From: DAOUJW01 sp034422115 | GTDB taxonomy: Bacteria > Chloroflexota > Dehalococcoidia > Lucifugimonadales > UBA2985 | Length of the DNA: 64,000 nt | Assembly: GCA_034422115.1 (NCBI GenBank) | Contig: DAOUJW010000005.1 | Coordinates: 1 to 64,000, forward strand | Direction of reading: 5' to 3' | In this document: positions 9,422 through 17,679 of the stretch, piece by piece | Numbering within the stretch: the stretch's first letter is position 1 | Layout of the letters: each line of letters starts with the position of its first letter | Made by a program: the position numbers and the translations under genes | Notes under the pieces: generated by a model | What the model saw: only the letters and a program-made list of their open reading frames with translations | Told to the model about the DNA's origin: nothing | Databases searched by the model: none

Positions 9422-10000
9422 ATGGCTGACCTGGAGCTTGAACGAGACAGAACTGCGGTGGTCATTATGGACTACCAGAACGACATTGTGAGCAACTACT
9501 CCACGGACGGAGAGGGTCTCCTTCAGAGATCGGCCTCCGTGCTGGAGAGCGCGCGGCAGGCGGGCATCCCCGTGGTTTACGTGGTGGTGCAGTTCCGGGA
9601 GGGACACCCGGAGGTGCTGCCCCGAAACCGCCAGCGCTTCGGGAACCGGCTGATAGAGGGCACGCCCGGAGCCGAGGTGCACCCGGCGGTCGCTCCCCAG
9701 CCCGGCGAGATGGTGGTGGTCAAGCGCCGCACGGGGCCCTTCTCCACTACGGACATGGATGCTGTGCTTCACTCCATCGGCGCGACCACCCTGGTCTTCT
9801 TCGGCGTCGCCACCAGCGGCTGCGTTCTCACCGCGGTGCGCTGGGCCGCGGACGTGGACTATCGCATCGTGGTCGTTTCGGACTGCTGCGGAGACCAGGA
9901 TGAGGAGGTGCACCGCGTGCTCACGGAGAAGATATTCCCCCGCCAGGCGGACGTGGTGACGGCGGAGGAGGTCTCGGCGGCGTTCAGGGAGGCGAAGTGA
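9422..10000 (+). CDS. Isochorismatase-family cysteine hydrolase
   Basis: A 192-aa alpha/beta hydrolase of the isochorismatase/nicotinamidase superfamily. The catalytic triad is readable: Asp in VIMDYQND, Lys in VVVKRRTGPF, and Cys in FFGVATSGCVLTA. The physiological substrate (isochorismate, nicotinamide, N-carbamoyl compounds or others) cannot be told. The ATG at 9422 follows AGGAGG; a TATAAT at 9355-9360 may be the -10 of its promoter, though the -35 is weak. Its stop overlaps the GTG start of the next gene, so the two are translationally coupled. Confidence 0.87.
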   Translation: MADLELERDRTAVVIMDYQNDIVSNYSTDGEGLLQRSASVLESARQAGIPVVYVVVQFREGHPEVLPRNRQRFGNRLIEGTPGAEVHPAVAPQPGEMVVVKRRTGPFSTTDMDAVLHSIGATTLVFFGVATSGCVLTAVRWAADVDYRIVVVSDCCGDQDEEVHRVLTEKIFPRQADVVTAEEVSAAFREAK

Positions 10001-10965
10001 GAGACATGAACGGAAAGATGATTGGCGTTGCGCTCTTGGCGCAGAACAGCAGAGAGGCGATGGACCAGGTCCTGCAGGTGGACTACCTGGGCATTCCGGC
10101 GGCCTGGGCCACGACCGGCGGGTCCGGCGGAGACGCTATGACCTTCTTTGGGGCGGCCTTGATGAGGACGCGGGACGTGCTTCTGGGGACGTCAATCATC
10201 CCCACGTACCCCCGCCACCCCCTGGTCACGGCTCAGCAGGTTCAGGCGCTTGAAGACCTGGACCCCGGCCGGTTCCGCCTGGGCGTGGGGCCAAGCCACC
10301 AGGCCATCATAGAGGGGATGTACGGAATTGACTTCAAATCCCCTCTTGGTAACCTGCGGGAGTACCTGCAGATTCTGAAGAGGTTATTCAGAGACGGGCA
10401 GGTGGACTATGAAGGCCAATACTACACGGTCCACGGCCGTATTCCCTCGCCGATTGACGTGCCGGTTATGGCCTCCGCCCTGCGGCGACGGGCCTTTGAG
10501 CTGTGCGGCGCAGAGGCGGACGGAGCGATAAGCTGGGTGTGCCCGGGGGTCTATCTGCGAGACGTGGCCGTCCCCGCCCTCAAGGCAGGAGCGGAGCAGG
10601 CCGGACGCCACGCGCCTCCCCTCATCGCCCACGCCCCCGTCTGCGTCCACGACAACCCGGACGAGGTGTACGCCGCCGCGCGGCAGCAGATGGGGTTCTA
10701 CCCAAGGGCGCCCTTCTACGCCAACATGTTCGCTGACGCCGGATTCCCGGAGGCGTCCAACGGAGAGTGGAGCGACGGAATGCTGGACGCCGTAGTGCTG
10801 TCCGGCAGCGAGGCACAGGTTGAGGAGAAGCTGATGGAGCTATTCTCCTTCGGGGCCACCGAGATACTGGTATCACCGATAACCGCCGGAGACAACAGAG
10901 AGGCGTCTCGTGAGCGGACGCTGAATCTGCTGGCCCGCGTCACGGAGTCTCTTGAGCAGTCGTAG
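9997..10965 (+). CDS. LLM-class flavin-dependent oxidoreductase
   Basis: A 322-aa luciferase-like TIM-barrel protein, probably using F420 or FMN. Typical segments are ALMRTRDVLLGTSIIPTYPRHP, RFRLGVGPSHQ and an FRDGQVDYEGQYYTV stretch near residue 130. The GTG at 9997 overlaps the previous stop and has GGGAGG upstream at 9987-9992; an ATG at 10006 is the alternative. It lies between a cysteine hydrolase and an aminotransferase, suggesting a small catabolic or nitrogen-related cluster, but the substrate is not known. Confidence 0.85.
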   Translation: MRDMNGKMIGVALLAQNSREAMDQVLQVDYLGIPAAWATTGGSGGDAMTFFGAALMRTRDVLLGTSIIPTYPRHPLVTAQQVQALEDLDPGRFRLGVGPSHQAIIEGMYGIDFKSPLGNLREYLQILKRLFRDGQVDYEGQYYTVHGRIPSPIDVPVMASALRRRAFELCGAEADGAISWVCPGVYLRDVAVPALKAGAEQAGRHAPPLIAHAPVCVHDNPDEVYAAARQQMGFYPRAPFYANMFADAGFPEASNGEWSDGMLDAVVLSGSEAQVEEKLMELFSFGATEILVSPITAGDNREASRERTLNLLARVTESLEQS

Positions 10966-10997
10966 GCCGTCCACAACCCAGTTACGGGAGAGCTTGA

Positions 10998-11987
10998 ATG
11001 ACGCTTAAGGGAAAGACCGCCAGGAGAAACGCCGCTCCGCCCTCTGCCCCACCCGCCTACCTGTGGAGGTCCGGGGAACTGGTGCCCTGGGACGAGGCGA
11101 CCATCCACATCACGGGCATGGCATGGGCTTCCCTATCGGCGGTCTTCGAGGGAATCAGGGGCTACTGGAACGAGGAGGAGCAGGAGCTTTACGTGTTCCG
11201 CCTCCAGTCTCACCTTGATCGCCTGTTCAACTCAATGAAGCTGGTGCGAATGACCCCTCCATCCACTAGGGAGGAGCTGACGGCGGCCATTGTGGACCTG
11301 CTGAGGGCGAACAAGGCGCGGGAGGACACGTACATCATGCCGGTGGCCTACTTCAGCGGCGACGTGGCAGGCTATATGGCGGCCTACGAGCAGCCCGGCG
11401 CCGTCTACGTCATCGCCAGGCCCAGCGCCTCCAACCTGGGCAGCAACCGGGGCAGCCACTGCTGCGTGAGCACCTGGACGCGCATATCCGACAACGTACT
11501 GCCGCCCAGGGCCAAGATGCTCTCCAACTACGAGAACAGCCGCCTGGTATCCACCGAGGCGCGCATCAACGGGTACGACGCGGGCATCATCCTCAACCCG
11601 GAGGGCAAGGTGGCAGAGGGCTCATACGCCTGCATCTTCATTGTGCGGGACGGGGTCGCCATTACGCCGGGCGTGACCTCCGGCATACTGGAGAGCATCA
11701 CGAGGGAGACGGCGATGCACCTGTTCAGGGAGCGTCTTGGCGTGCCCGTCGTGGAGAGGGACGTGGACAGGACGGAGCTTTACGTGGCGGACGAGGTGTT
11801 CCTGTGCGGCACCTACGCCGAGATTGAGCCCGTGGTGTCGGTGGACCGGTACGCGGTGGGATCGGGCAGGCCGGGGCCGTTAACCCGGAAGGTCCGCCGT
11901 CTCTACAAAGACCTGGTGCGCGGTAAGGACAAGTCGATACCGGAGTGGCAACATCCGGTGTGGAACGGCCGCGGCGTCGACGAATAG
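10998..11987 (+). CDS. ilvE: Branched-chain amino-acid aminotransferase (class IV PLP enzyme)
   Basis: A fold-type IV PLP aminotransferase of 329 aa, most like branched-chain aminotransferase, which makes or degrades Leu, Ile and Val. The Schiff-base Lys is in PPRAKMLSNYENSR (about residue 172). The cofactor-phosphate and family segments GYDAGIILNPEGKVAEGS, GILESITRE, ADEVFLCGTYAEIEPV and GPLTRKV follow in the usual order. It is probably in one transcript with the two preceding genes. A D-amino-acid or ADC-lyase role is possible in this superfamily but less likely from these motifs. Confidence 0.85.
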   Translation: MTLKGKTARRNAAPPSAPPAYLWRSGELVPWDEATIHITGMAWASLSAVFEGIRGYWNEEEQELYVFRLQSHLDRLFNSMKLVRMTPPSTREELTAAIVDLLRANKAREDTYIMPVAYFSGDVAGYMAAYEQPGAVYVIARPSASNLGSNRGSHCCVSTWTRISDNVLPPRAKMLSNYENSRLVSTEARINGYDAGIILNPEGKVAEGSYACIFIVRDGVAITPGVTSGILESITRETAMHLFRERLGVPVVERDVDRTELYVADEVFLCGTYAEIEPVVSVDRYAVGSGRPGPLTRKVRRLYKDLVRGKDKSIPEWQHPVWNGRGVDE

Positions 11988-12004
11988 CGCGGGAGGTGCA
12001 TGAC

Positions 12005-12238
12005 ATGAACGACGGAGTGCGTCTTAGCTATGAGGAGCTGTGCGAGAAGCTCCAGGGCGACATTGGGAGGCAGGTTTTCCAGCTTGCGCTCCAGGCGCGG
12101 ATAGTCATGCGGACGGCCGACTCCCAACTCAGGGGCGACTACGCGAACCCACGGGACATGCCCGGCACAATAGCGCTGCTGGCGGTGCAGGACTTCCTTG
12201 ATCTGTGCTTCGACAGGAAGCTGCCCGGTGAGGAGTAG
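12005..12238 (+). CDS. Small hypothetical protein
   Basis: A 77-aa acidic, mostly helical protein with no recognised domain. The ATG at 12005 lies 17 nt after the aminotransferase stop and has GGGAGG upstream, which supports translation and makes it the last gene of that run; an in-frame upstream start would overlap ilvE. There is no membrane segment and no Cys pair. The tRNA-Pro gene follows on the other strand. Confidence 0.6.
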   Translation: MNDGVRLSYEELCEKLQGDIGRQVFQLALQARIVMRTADSQLRGDYANPRDMPGTIALLAVQDFLDLCFDRKLPGEE

Positions 12239-12247
12239 GGCGCAAAG

Positions 12248-12320
12248 TCGGGGTGGGCGGATTTGAACCGCCGACCTCCTGGTCCCAAACCAGGCGCGCG
12301 TACCCCTGCGCTACACCCCG
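12248..12320 (-). tRNA. tRNA-Pro (UGG)
   Basis: A cloverleaf reads on the minus strand: acceptor CGGGGTG/CACCCCG with discriminator A, anticodon stem CCTGG/CCAGG around loop TTTGGGA giving anticodon TGG, and T-arm GGCGGTTCAAATCCGCC. The 3' CCA is not encoded, unlike the tRNA-Gln at 25282. A good promoter lies just upstream on the minus strand. Confidence 0.96.
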
Positions 12321-12328
12321 ATGACTCC

Positions 12329-12357
12329 ATCATAAGTTAGCGGAATTTGGGGGTCAA
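12329..12357 (-). promoter_or_regulatory. Sigma70-type promoter of tRNA-Pro
   Basis: On the minus strand TTGACC (12352-12357) and TATGAT (12329-12334) are 17 bp apart, ending 8 bp before the tRNA 5' end. This is close to consensus and correctly placed to start transcription at or just before the tRNA. Confidence 0.75.
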
Positions 12358-12376
12358 GGCTCAACCTGCAATGGGC

Positions 12377-12700
12377 TCAGGGATAGTCAGCGACGCTCAC
12401 GGCTATCAGGACGTCGCCCGCCCGCCTGAAGCGCACCCTCACCTCCTCGCCCGTGAGCATGTGCTCCCGCAGGTGGGATGGCGCGAACTCCAGAGGCCAC
12501 TCGGCAACAAAGCTCCACGTCTCCCCTTCCGCGTCCAACAAGGAGAAGGAATCAACCTGAATGATGCTCCTGTTCTCAACGACGGTCACCCTGCCATGTA
12601 CCATCTCCGAAGAGTCCTCTCCCGTGCCGCAGATCCTGAAGAGAACCACTGCCGCAATCACGAGAGCCAGGAGAGCGCCCATGGTCAAAGCCCGGGGCAT
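12377..12700 (-). CDS. Small single-span membrane protein
   Basis: A 107-aa protein with one N-terminal membrane segment (about residues 7-21) and an exported or periplasm-facing domain rich in beta-strand character (VHGRVTVVENRSIIQVDSFSL). The middle and end resemble a small OB-like or beta-barrel fold but I recognise no family. The ATG at 12700 is favoured because it directly precedes the hydrophobic helix; the longer reading would add a low-complexity Arg/Ser tail. Confidence 0.55.
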   Translation of the reverse strand: MPRALTMGALLALVIAAVVLFRICGTGEDSSEMVHGRVTVVENRSIIQVDSFSLLDAEGETWSFVAEWPLEFAPSHLREHMLTGEEVRVRFRRAGDVLIAVSVADYP

Positions 12701-12809
12701 GTCAGGGCTCCGTCCCGTACTGCGCCTGCGTGTAGCTTGGTAGTAGGCATGATTGAGTATTGTAGCCGCTTGCGGCCTGCTGCTCAAACCCGCTTCCTCT
12801 GCGCGCGTG

Positions 12810-12838
12810 TTGACAGGAATCTCAAAAGCGCGTAAATT
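12810..12838 (+). promoter_or_regulatory. Sigma70-type promoter upstream of the FmdB gene
   Basis: TTGACA (12810-12815) and TAAATT (12833-12838) are 17 bp apart. Downstream, before the start codon at 12894, the leader contains an inverted repeat CGTTAGC/GCTAACG (12848-12854 and 12872-12878), which could form a hairpin or be a regulator site. Confidence 0.65.
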
Positions 12839-12893
12839 ACTATGCGGCGTTAGCAGCCCCTACCTGAGACCGCTAACGTCGATCTGGAGACAA

Positions 12894-13136
12894 ATGCCGA
12901 TATACGAGTACCAGTGCGGGACCTGCGACCACCGCTTTGAGATGAAGCAGGGCTTCGACGCCGAGACCACCCAGTCCTGCCCCCTGTGCAGCGGGACATC
13001 CAAGCGCAGGTTCCACTCCCCCACCGTCATCTACAAGGGCAGCGGTTTCTACACGACCGACTACGCCCGAAAGGAATTTCACCCCGAGGACAGGGGCAGC
13101 GATAGCGGGGCCAAGGACCCGACCAGAGACGACTAG
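12894..13136 (+). CDS. FmdB-family zinc-ribbon protein
   Basis: An 80-aa protein with the FmdB regulatory-protein signature: MPIYEYQC start, CxxC (residues 8 and 11) and a second CPLC pair near residue 31, expected to bind one zinc. The C-terminal half is charged and probably disordered. FmdB proteins are widespread and mostly of unknown role, although one was linked to formamidase/amidase regulation. The ATG at 12894 follows GGAGA. The next gene, dtd, begins 12 nt after the stop and is probably co-transcribed. Confidence 0.85.
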   Translation: MPIYEYQCGTCDHRFEMKQGFDAETTQSCPLCSGTSKRRFHSPTVIYKGSGFYTTDYARKEFHPEDRGSDSGAKDPTRDD

Positions 13137-13148
13137 AGGGACGCACCA

Positions 13149-13610
13149 GTGCGCGCCCTCGTCCAGAGAGTTGCCGCCGCCTCCGTGACAGTTGCCGAAG
13201 CCGTGGAACGCATTGAGCGCGGCCTGGTGGTGTTCGTGGGCGTAGGGCGGGACGACGACGAGGAAGATGCCCGCTACATTGTGGACAAGGCTGTCAACCT
13301 CCGCATCTTTGAAGACGAAGCCGAGAGGTTCGACCACTCCGCCCTGGACGTATCCGCCCAGCTGCTGGTGGTCAGCCAGTTCACCCTCTACGGCGACGTG
13401 CGCAAGGGACGCCGGCCATCCTTCAGCGAGGCCGCCCCTCCCCAGGAGGCAAGAGCGCTGTTTGAGCGGGCGGTGGAGATGTTCCGGGACACCGGCCTTG
13501 AAGTGAGGACCGGCCGCTTCCAGGAGCGTATGATGGTGTACATAGAGAACGACGGCCCGGTGACCATCGCAATCGACAGCGCGGACAGGCACCGCCCCAG
13601 GCGAGGCTAG
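13149..13610 (+). CDS. dtd: D-aminoacyl-tRNA deacylase
   Basis: Hydrolyses D-amino acids wrongly attached to tRNA, protecting translation. The 153-aa length is typical. The two conserved active-site motifs are present: SQFTLYGD (about residues 77-84) and the Gly-cisPro-containing NDGPVTI near residue 136. The start is GTG at 13149, giving the usual MRALVQRV N-terminus. Its TAG stop overlaps, in the palindrome CTAG, the stop of the convergent pcm gene. Confidence 0.95.
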   Translation: MRALVQRVAAASVTVAEAVERIERGLVVFVGVGRDDDEEDARYIVDKAVNLRIFEDEAERFDHSALDVSAQLLVVSQFTLYGDVRKGRRPSFSEAAPPQEARALFERAVEMFRDTGLEVRTGRFQERMMVYIENDGPVTIAIDSADRHRPRRG

Positions 13611-14251
13611 CCCGTATCCCACGCGCCCTTGCCCACTAGCAGCACAAACCGGCACGGCCCAAGGTTGGATACGGAGTAGGTCTTCCCCGTCTTGTTCACC
13701 TTGATAAGGCTCTGCTCCTGCTGGGATCCCGCCGGAATCACCATCCTGCCGCCGTCCGCCAGCTGCTCCATGAGAGTCCTTGGCAATGCAGGCGCGGCCG
13801 CGGTGACGATGATGGCGTCGAAGGGGGCCTCCTCCGGGCAGCCCAACTCGTCGCCCGCCGGGCGCACCTCTACGTTGGCGTACCCCAGATACGACAGCAG
13901 GTCCCTGGCCCGCTCGGCCAGCGCCGGAATGCGCTCAATGGAGATGACCTGTCCGGCCAGGAGCGAGAGCACCGCCGCCTGGTAACCGCTGCCGGTGCCC
14001 ACCTCCAGCACCCTGCCGCCCTCCCCAAGCTCCAGGGCGTGGGTCATCATCGCAACTATGTGGGGCTGCGAGACCGTCTGCTCCTCGCCTATGGGAAGGG
14101 GCATGTCCTCGTAGCTGAGGTGTCGTTTCGATTCGGGCACAAACAGCTCCCGAGGCACCCTCTCCATGGCATTGATTACCCTGTGGGAAGGTATCCTGCT
14201 ACGAAGAACCGAGAACAGCCTTGATTTGGCCCTCTCAAGCTCGCTGGACAC
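13607..14251 (-). CDS. pcm: Protein-L-isoaspartate O-methyltransferase
   Basis: Methylates abnormal isoaspartyl residues so that damaged proteins can be repaired. SAM-binding motif I is LEVGTGSGYQAAVLSL; the RELFVPE and EDMPLPIGEEQTVSQPHIVAMM segments are characteristic. The GTG at 14251 is chosen because GGGAGAGG lies upstream, giving 214 aa, the normal family length; a TTG at 14311 would add 20 residues. It converges on dtd with a 4-bp overlap. Confidence 0.92.
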   Translation of the reverse strand: MSSELERAKSRLFSVLRSRIPSHRVINAMERVPRELFVPESKRHLSYEDMPLPIGEEQTVSQPHIVAMMTHALELGEGGRVLEVGTGSGYQAAVLSLLAGQVISIERIPALAERARDLLSYLGYANVEVRPAGDELGCPEEAPFDAIIVTAAAPALPRTLMEQLADGGRMVIPAGSQQEQSLIKVNKTGKTYSVSNLGPCRFVLLVGKGAWDTG

Positions 14252-14395
14252 TGCACGCCTCTCCCAATGGCTATACTTCCAGTGTACCCGCGCAAAGGCA
14301 GACTTGTCCAAGGTTGGTCTTCAGAATCGGCGGGATGACGGTTGTAAAGGCGGTTGCGAACCGCTCTACAGGAATACACACCTTTGTGATATGTC

Positions 14396-14420
14396 ATACC
14401 CGCGAAGACGGGTATCCAGG
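14396..14420. repeat. Small palindromic repeat, GTATCCAGG type
   Basis: ATACCCG (14396-14402) pairs with CGGGTAT (14409-14415), followed by CCAGG. It belongs to the family of short hairpin repeats also seen at 33903, 42579, 54595 and 57830, and fills the gap between pcm and the PEPCK-like gene, where no gene is seen. Confidence 0.6.
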
Positions 14421-14455
14421 AGTGAGGGGGATTACGGTGGGTTGAGAGGGCCGGA

Positions 14456-16741
14456 CTAGCCCTGAGCGCCTATACCCAGAGACCCCAGCGCCTGCTGAGA
14501 GGCCGGTGAAAGCTCCAGGCCATGGGCAAGGCCTGCGCTGTAGGCCCGGCTGAGGGACTCCAGGGTCTGTGCACTTGGGCGTTCTCCCTCGCTCAGGTGA
14601 GCCGCCAGGTCCGCCAGGGAGTTGCACGCCTGGTCGACGTGCCAATAGAAGGAGAGCAGCCACGCCAATTCCCGCTCCGTGGACGGAGGCGGAATATCGT
14701 CCAGATCGAATATGGCGTCGGTGGCCTTTGTGTAGCGGAGAATCCCCGCCCTGTCCTCCTCGTGCTCTCCGTAGTACCGCTTCCTCTTGAGCTCGCGGAC
14801 GCGCATCTCGTACTCAGCGTCGCCGTAGATCTGCCTTGGGCCCCACTCCTCACGCAGGTTAAGGGCCACCTCGCCCTGGGGGTTCATAATGGCTACGGCA
14901 ATCTCCACGCCCAGGGCCGGGTCATGCTCGAACTTCACCGCGCCCCGGAGCACAGCCTCCTGGAGCATCAGGGTAATCTCCCGCGGTATCTTCTTGTACA
15001 GAGGACCGCTCGACTCCTCGTTCCTCTCCGCGCCCAGGCCGCCGGTGTTGAAGGAGTAGAACTCCTGGGGCAGACCGCCCCTGGCCATGTCCTGTAGAAC
15101 GTTGTACATCAGGGTCGCGTTCTCATCCTCCAGCCCGATGATGAACGGGTCGGAGAAGTACTCCACGTAGGGCCTGCCGATAGCGCCCGCGGCCGCCCCG
15201 GTCTGCACGGCCTCGCCGTACATGAGGGTGCGCACGTACTGCTTGGCGGTCAGCCGTATCAGGGGAGGAACGACAGTATTCTGGCGCATGACAGACTGCC
15301 ACATCACCTTGTCCGTACTCTCCATAGGCACGTGCACGGTGTCCTTGACCTGGCCGTTGGTGATGACCTCCGGCAGGTGCTGGACTCCCTTCCTGGACAG
15401 AAGGCGCGAGCGGGAGAGAATCATCCGCATGTTGCGGACGGGGTTGCGCATGAACTCAGGAGCGCCGTCGTCGGGATTAAAGGGCACGTTCTCCAGGGTC
15501 TCCTGCGGGTTGGGGTCGTTCTCCACACCCCTGAGGACGTCGTAGGTTATGGGGTCGTCATCGCGGCTGAGGCCGAAGGGCACGGCGTAGAAGTTGTTCT
15601 CCGTGCCGGCTATGCCGTAGGAGACGCTGATCGACTTGCCGCCGCGCTCGGATGTGACTGGCTCCCGCAACGGCTGGAAGAGCAGGATGTCGTCGTTCAT
15701 TGGGTAGACGGCTTCACCCGCGTCCTCGGCCAGGCCGATGAGCTTGGACAGGTCGCTGCCTGCCAGCTCTATCATGATGGTCAGGGTGCTCTTGCCGTGG
15801 AGCGAAGGGCCGGCCGTGACTATAGCCGTGTTAGTGGGGCTGCCCTCCAGGGTCTTGACCCGCGCCATGCTGAGGGCGGCCTGGAGCGCAAGGCCTTTGG
15901 CCTGCTTGACCAGGAACATCGCTATCGAAAGAGGCCCCATCTTGTGTTCACCCAGGTAGTCGAACCCCAGATGAAGGGAGAGGCCGCGGGTCGGCGCCTT
16001 GAACACCAGCTGCGTAAGGCCGGAGTCCCTGACGCGCTCCTTCAGTTCCTCCGGCAGACCCAGATCCTCCAACCACCTCGGAAGGGAGACCTCCATGATG
16101 TCCGGGGGCTCCTGGAGCTTGGCGTCCGGCAGGTCGAAGGTAAGCTGACGCCACATGTACGGAAGCTGAAGGTACTCGGTGCCGAACAGCAGCTGGCGGG
16201 CGTGGAAGGAGCGATCAGGCGAGTCGCCGATTTGCCGGTCTGTCTGAACGACGGTGTCGCCGGCGGCAAAGTGCTTCTTCATTGCGGCGGTGATGTACGG
16301 GAAGACCTCTGCAAAAAGCGCCTGGCTCTCCTCGCTGAAGGCAAGTCCGTCCCGATTGCGCGCAAAGCCGTCGATGAAGTACTGGGTGAGGTCCGGCCTG
16401 CGGGCGACTCCCAACTGGCTGAAGAAGCCAAGGCCGCCGCTGTCCAGTCGCACCGCCACGTCCGGCCACGCGCGGGCCGCCGCCTTGCCATCGGCGTTCA
16501 GCGCCTCCGCCTCACTGGTTATTTCGTCGGCCTCCTGGAGAATCGCCCTTTGCTGCTCCTCCGGGAGGTCCTGGAAAATGCGCATGCGGCCAATGAGCCA
16601 CTCGCTGGATGGGTTGAAGAACTGGCTGTCCGACTTGTGGCCCACCTTAGCGGCGGCCACCAGGTCGTCAAGCGCCTTTGAGAACTCAGGGTTTACGGGC
16701 GGGCCGGCCAATACCGAGCCAGGCTCCGACGTTACTGCCAT
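14456..16741 (-). CDS. Large phosphoenolpyruvate carboxykinase (ATP)-like protein
   Basis: A 761-aa protein whose middle resembles ATP-dependent PEP carboxykinase: YLGEHKMG, then the kinase-1a-like P-loop AGPSLHGKSTLT (about residues 306-318), KLIG, and ENNFYAVPFG near residue 390. ATP-type enzymes are about 530 aa, so this one carries a long N-terminal (300 aa) and C-terminal extension with no domain I recognise. The P-loop keeps Lys-Ser/Thr but the acidic kinase-2 region (MNDDILLF) is atypical, so the substrate may differ from oxaloacetate. The ATG at 16741 has GAGAGGAGAG upstream. It is a single-gene unit. Confidence 0.6.
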   Translation of the reverse strand: MAVTSEPGSVLAGPPVNPEFSKALDDLVAAAKVGHKSDSQFFNPSSEWLIGRMRIFQDLPEEQQRAILQEADEITSEAEALNADGKAAARAWPDVAVRLDSGGLGFFSQLGVARRPDLTQYFIDGFARNRDGLAFSEESQALFAEVFPYITAAMKKHFAAGDTVVQTDRQIGDSPDRSFHARQLLFGTEYLQLPYMWRQLTFDLPDAKLQEPPDIMEVSLPRWLEDLGLPEELKERVRDSGLTQLVFKAPTRGLSLHLGFDYLGEHKMGPLSIAMFLVKQAKGLALQAALSMARVKTLEGSPTNTAIVTAGPSLHGKSTLTIMIELAGSDLSKLIGLAEDAGEAVYPMNDDILLFQPLREPVTSERGGKSISVSYGIAGTENNFYAVPFGLSRDDDPITYDVLRGVENDPNPQETLENVPFNPDDGAPEFMRNPVRNMRMILSRSRLLSRKGVQHLPEVITNGQVKDTVHVPMESTDKVMWQSVMRQNTVVPPLIRLTAKQYVRTLMYGEAVQTGAAAGAIGRPYVEYFSDPFIIGLEDENATLMYNVLQDMARGGLPQEFYSFNTGGLGAERNEESSGPLYKKIPREITLMLQEAVLRGAVKFEHDPALGVEIAVAIMNPQGEVALNLREEWGPRQIYGDAEYEMRVRELKRKRYYGEHEEDRAGILRYTKATDAIFDLDDIPPPSTERELAWLLSFYWHVDQACNSLADLAAHLSEGERPSAQTLESLSRAYSAGLAHGLELSPASQQALGSLGIGAQG

Positions 16742-17262
16742 GCTGGAATCTCTCCTCTGTGCAGACTTGCCCCGGCGGGGTTCCATCAATTCCCAGGGGA
16801 GGCGCCACTAAATTGGCGGCTGTTGGGGATAATTTTGCTGTTTAGCGTATCCGAAAGCCATACAAAAGAGTGCCGATGTATGGCGTATTACGTGATGGAA
16901 ATATAAAGGAAATCCCTGCCAGTGTCAATGCCATTTACGCACGGGAGTTACCGATTTTTGGCTCTCCAACCACGCTAATTGGGCTTCGAATCGCAGGGGC
17001 AAGTCCAGGATCTTTTATTGTCACCCTGAGCAACAGCGAAGGGTATGAGCGGGAAGACTACGGGCATATTAGCCATCGCTCATACTTCGACAAGCTCAGT
17101 ATGAGCGGTGTCGTTCACCATAACCAACGCCTGTAGAGAATACCCAAGCCGCGCAGCCGTTGTGCTGTGACTGGCAAAATGCTATGCTTAGCAGTCGAGT
17201 CCCTTTCATGGGGCCTATTCCTGCTTAATCTCTGACAGCGGTCCCATACGGAGGTCTGATAG
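16742..17262. other. Intergenic region with repeats and a possible speD promoter
   Basis: No gene is supportable over 520 bp. A 31-bp palindrome lies at 17077-17107, preceded by a CACCCTGAGCAACAGCGAAGGG element (17025-17046). TTGTGC (17160-17165) and TATGCT (17183-17188), 17 bp apart, may be the promoter of speD. The 88-residue ORF across this region is translated repeat sequence. Confidence 0.5.
17077..17107. repeat. Dispersed palindrome, core TTCGACAAGCTCA
   Basis: Arms CGCTCATACT and AGTATGAGCG flank TCGACAAGCTC. Nearly the same sequence, with matching downstream flank GGTGTCGTTCAC, occurs at 57929-57961, so more than the hairpin itself has been copied. Related copies are at 22047, 24270, 39733, 47921, 48001 and 54439. 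Confidence 0.85.
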
Positions 17263-17679
17263 ATGCATTTGCTGATGGATGGATTTGGTGGTGATGAGGA
17301 GAATCTGAAGAGCGAGGACTTCGTTTTTCGATTCCTTGATACGCTTCCCGACGAGATTGGGATGACCAAGATACACGGGCCTCACGTGATGACCTACAAC
17401 GGGCCTAAGGAAGAGGACTGGGGCGTCTCCGGCTTTGTGATGATTGCGGAGAGCCACATTAGCGTACACACCTTCCCGGACAGGTCTTACGTGAACATTG
17501 ACGTGTTCTCATGCAAGGACTTTGACCACGAGCGCGTCCTGGAGCGAGTAAAGGACCTCTTTGGACTGGACCAGGTGAAGCTGTGGGTCATTGGGCGCGG
17601 GCTGGACTACTCCCGCCCCGATTTCCCGTCGCCCGTTGAGAGGGGCCAAGCGAAGGCGGTGCTAAGCGGGGTGAGCTGA
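17263..17679 (+). CDS. speD: S-adenosylmethionine decarboxylase proenzyme
   Basis: Makes decarboxylated SAM, the aminopropyl donor for spermidine. The 138-aa product is the short prokaryotic class; the self-cleavage and active-site motif is ESHISVHTFPDRSYVNIDVF, where cleavage before the Ser of SHISVH makes the pyruvoyl group. A conserved Cys follows (VFSCKDFD). The ATG at 17263 follows CGGAGG. Its TGA overlaps the ATG of the agmatinase gene by one base, so the two polyamine enzymes are coupled. No spermidine synthase gene is in the window. Confidence 0.92.
   Translation: MHLLMDGFGGDEENLKSEDFVFRFLDTLPDEIGMTKIHGPHVMTYNGPKEEDWGVSGFVMIAESHISVHTFPDRSYVNIDVFSCKDFDHERVLERVKDLFGLDQVKLWVIGRGLDYSRPDFPSPVERGQAKAVLSGVS

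Noticed and set aside
15332..16681. A 449-residue plus-strand ORF
   Set aside because: Antisense shadow of the PEPCK-like gene, with biased composition and no ribosome site.
16870..17136. An 88-residue ORF upstream of speD
   Set aside because: Its second half is translated palindromic repeat (RSYFDKLSMSG), it has no ribosome site, and the same peptide appears in an ORF at 57879.
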